Assembly: GCA_028710865.1 (NCBI GenBank)
Contig: JAQTUF010000023.1
Span: 1-6,855, forward strand
DNA length: 6,855 nucleotides
Direction: 5' to 3'
Source of the DNA: Candidatus Shapirobacteria bacterium
GTDB taxonomy: Bacteria; Patescibacteria; Microgenomatia; UBA12405
The notes below the pieces were generated by a model that did no database searches, was not told the DNA's origin, and saw only the letters and a program-made list of their open reading frames with translations. Both the position numbers and the translations under genes were made by a program. Shown piece by piece: positions 5,313 to 6,855 of this stretch; position 1 is the first letter of the stretch; every line of letters starts with the position of its first letter.

Positions 5313-6855
5313 ATGTCTACTGATATTGGTTCAATTTTAGTTTGGTGGGGGACAATTTTTGTTATTGGAATTTTGGGGCTTCCACTTATTATTGTTCTCT
5401 TCCATAAATTTTGGGATAAAGGTTATATTTTTTCCAAAATATTTTCCCTCATTATTGTTACTTATGTGATTCTGGTTCTGGGAATTTTTAAAATATTACC
5501 TTTTACTTTAGTTTCTTTGTCGATTCTTATTTTTTTATTTTTAGTTTTTAATCTTTTCTTCCTTTTAAATAAACAAAATTTGGACAAGGTTGTTAAAAGT
5601 TTTAAAGAAAATTATAAAATTTTTATCTTTCAGGAACTACTTTTTTTGATTTTACTCGTTAGTTGGTCATTACTTCGCGGATTTGCCCCCAATATTGAAG
5701 GATTAGAAAAATACATGGATTGGGGTTTTATTAATTCCTCTCTTCGATCCAAATTTCTTCCACCACAAGACATGTGGTTTGCTGGTTCGACTATAAATTA
5801 TTATTATTTTGGCCACCTTGTTTTTTCCTTAATTACCAAACTTTCTGGAATTCCATCAGCCATTACCTATAATTTATCAATTGCTACCGTTTTTTCTATT
5901 ACATTTTTAAGTTCTTTTTCTCTATCTTCCAATATTGTTTTTTTACTTTTCAAAAAGATTAATTTTCAAAAAATTATATTAGCTGGTCTAATTTCTTCTC
6001 TTTTATTAACTTTTGGAGGCAACCTTCATTCAGTTTATAAAATAATTAAGCTAAATCTCAGTCAGAATAATAATCATTTGAATCTTAGCCAGCAACCATT
6101 AGCTAAATCTATCGATAGCTATTGGTATCCTGATGCTACTCGTTTTATTGGGCACGATCCGGACACCAAAGACAAAACTATCCACGAATTTCCTATATAT
6201 AGTTTTGTTGTTGCTGACCTTCACGGTCATATGAATGACATCCCTGTAGTTATTTTCTTTCTTGCTACACTTTTAGTTTTAACTGTAAGCTTGTCACCCA
6301 AAATCAATTGGTTTTCTGATTTATTTTTGGGTTTTATCTTATCTGTTTGTTATATGACCAACGCTTGGGATTTTGCTGTCTATGGACTATTTTTTGCTGT
6401 ACTTACTATTCTTCTAAACTTCCAAAGAGATGGACCCATTAGTTTGATAAAAAGTATTATTAATGGAGGTTTAGTTATTATTTTTTGGTATTTATTTTCT
6501 TTACCCTTCTCGATCAATTTTATTCCCATGATGGAAGGAATAAGACTATCAGATTCTCATACCCCTTTTTACCAATTATTTGTTTTATATGGCGGTTTTT
6601 GGTTAATTTCTTTACCTTTTTTTCTTTATTTTTTAATCAAACAACCCAAAAATCATTCGTCTTACTTTATTTTTTCTCTTATCTTAGTTGCCACCATTTT
6701 AGTTTTGATTCCGGAAATTCTTTATATCAAAGATATTTATATTTATGAATATCGTCGGGCCAACACTATGTTTAAGTTGGTCTATCAGGCCTTTATTCTT
6801 TATTCAATAGCTTCCGGCTGTATCTTGATTTATATTAGTAAGCTTTTAAAATCAA
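5313..6855 (+). CDS. DUF2298 / YYY-domain multi-spanning membrane protein (3' end outside window)
   Basis: An ATG three bases after the PAP2 stop opens a frame that runs to the window edge, giving 514 residues without a stop. It matches the DUF2298 family (Chlor_Arch_YYY domain). The N-terminus has WW at 11-12, GLPL (22-25) and DKGY..SK (35-42). EKYMD (132-136) comes before the name-giving NYYYFGH (162-168). YWYPDATR (270-277) is followed by HEFPIYSFVVADLHGHM (291-307), TNAWDF (349-354), and YRRANTMFKLVYQ (480-492). The N-terminus is therefore complete and the C-terminus is missing. At least ten hydrophobic segments are visible. The function of the family is not established as far as I know; its layout and genomic company suggest a GT-C-like membrane glycosyltransferase, with the conserved Asp/His loops facing the outside. 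Spacing implies translational coupling to the PAP2 gene and membership in the same operon. Confidence 0.88.
   Translation, partial: MSTDIGSILVWWGTIFVIGILGLPLIIVLFHKFWDKGYIFSKIFSLIIVTYVILVLGIFKILPFTLVSLSILIFLFLVFNLFFLLNKQNLDKVVKSFKENYKIFIFQELLFLILLVSWSLLRGFAPNIEGLEKYMDWGFINSSLRSKFLPPQDMWFAGSTINYYYFGHLVFSLITKLSGIPSAITYNLSIATVFSITFLSSFSLSSNIVFLLFKKINFQKIILAGLISSLLLTFGGNLHSVYKIIKLNLSQNNNHLNLSQQPLAKSIDSYWYPDATRFIGHDPDTKDKTIHEFPIYSFVVADLHGHMNDIPVVIFFLATLLVLTVSLSPKINWFSDLFLGFILSVCYMTNAWDFAVYGLFFAVLTILLNFQRDGPISLIKSIINGGLVIIFWYLFSLPFSINFIPMMEGIRLSDSHTPFYQLFVLYGGFWLISLPFFLYFLIKQPKNHSSYFIFSLILVATILVLIPEILYIKDIYIYEYRRANTMFKLVYQAFILYSIASGCILIYISKLLKS

Noticed and set aside
6485..6748. 87-codon open frame (+) near the right end
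   Set aside because: It is a shadow of the DUF2298 gene in a different frame; the DUF2298 frame has clear conserved motifs on both sides of it.

Overview
This 6.9 kb window is AT-rich and carries six protein genes on the + strand with almost no space between them. It looks like a bacterial chromosome segment. The combination of an Ig-like/LPxTG-type surface protein, several large GT-C glycosyltransferases, a DUF2298 (YYY-domain) membrane protein, frequent TTA/ATT/AAA codons and few Shine-Dalgarno sites resembles Patescibacteria (CPR), for example Microgenomates. That placement is inferred from gene content and remembered family distribution, not from a marker gene.

Layout: (1) 1-528 is the C-terminal end of a secreted surface protein with an Ig-like domain, a Thr/Pro-rich stalk, an LPQTG motif and a membrane anchor. 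(2) 529-571 is a 43-nt gap with an extended -10-like element so close to the next ATG that the mRNA may be leaderless. (3) 572-1507 is a UbiA-family prenyltransferase resembling decaprenyl-phosphate phosphoribosyltransferase (DPPR synthase). (4) 1497-3032 and 3022-4698 are two divergent GT-C (ArnT/PMT-like) membrane glycosyltransferases. Each overlaps the preceding gene by exactly 11 nt. (5) 4725-5309 is a PAP2 membrane phosphatase with all three catalytic motifs intact. (6) 5313 to the right edge is a DUF2298/YYY-domain membrane protein, cut by the window end.

Reading the genes together: a UbiA enzyme that puts phosphoribose on a polyprenyl phosphate, a PAP2 phosphatase that could remove the 5'-phosphate or recycle the carrier, and three polytopic GT-C or GT-C-like proteins form a plausible cell-envelope glycosylation operon built on a polyprenyl-linked pentose. 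The mycobacterial arabinan-precursor locus also pairs a DPPR synthase with a PAP2 protein. No epimerase (DprE1/DprE2-like), PRPP synthetase or flippase is visible, so the final sugar and acceptor are unknown. The Thr/Pro-rich surface protein just upstream is a possible acceptor, but this is speculation.

I see no tRNA, rRNA, CRISPR array, mobile element or convincing terminator. No stretch longer than 43 nt is non-coding.
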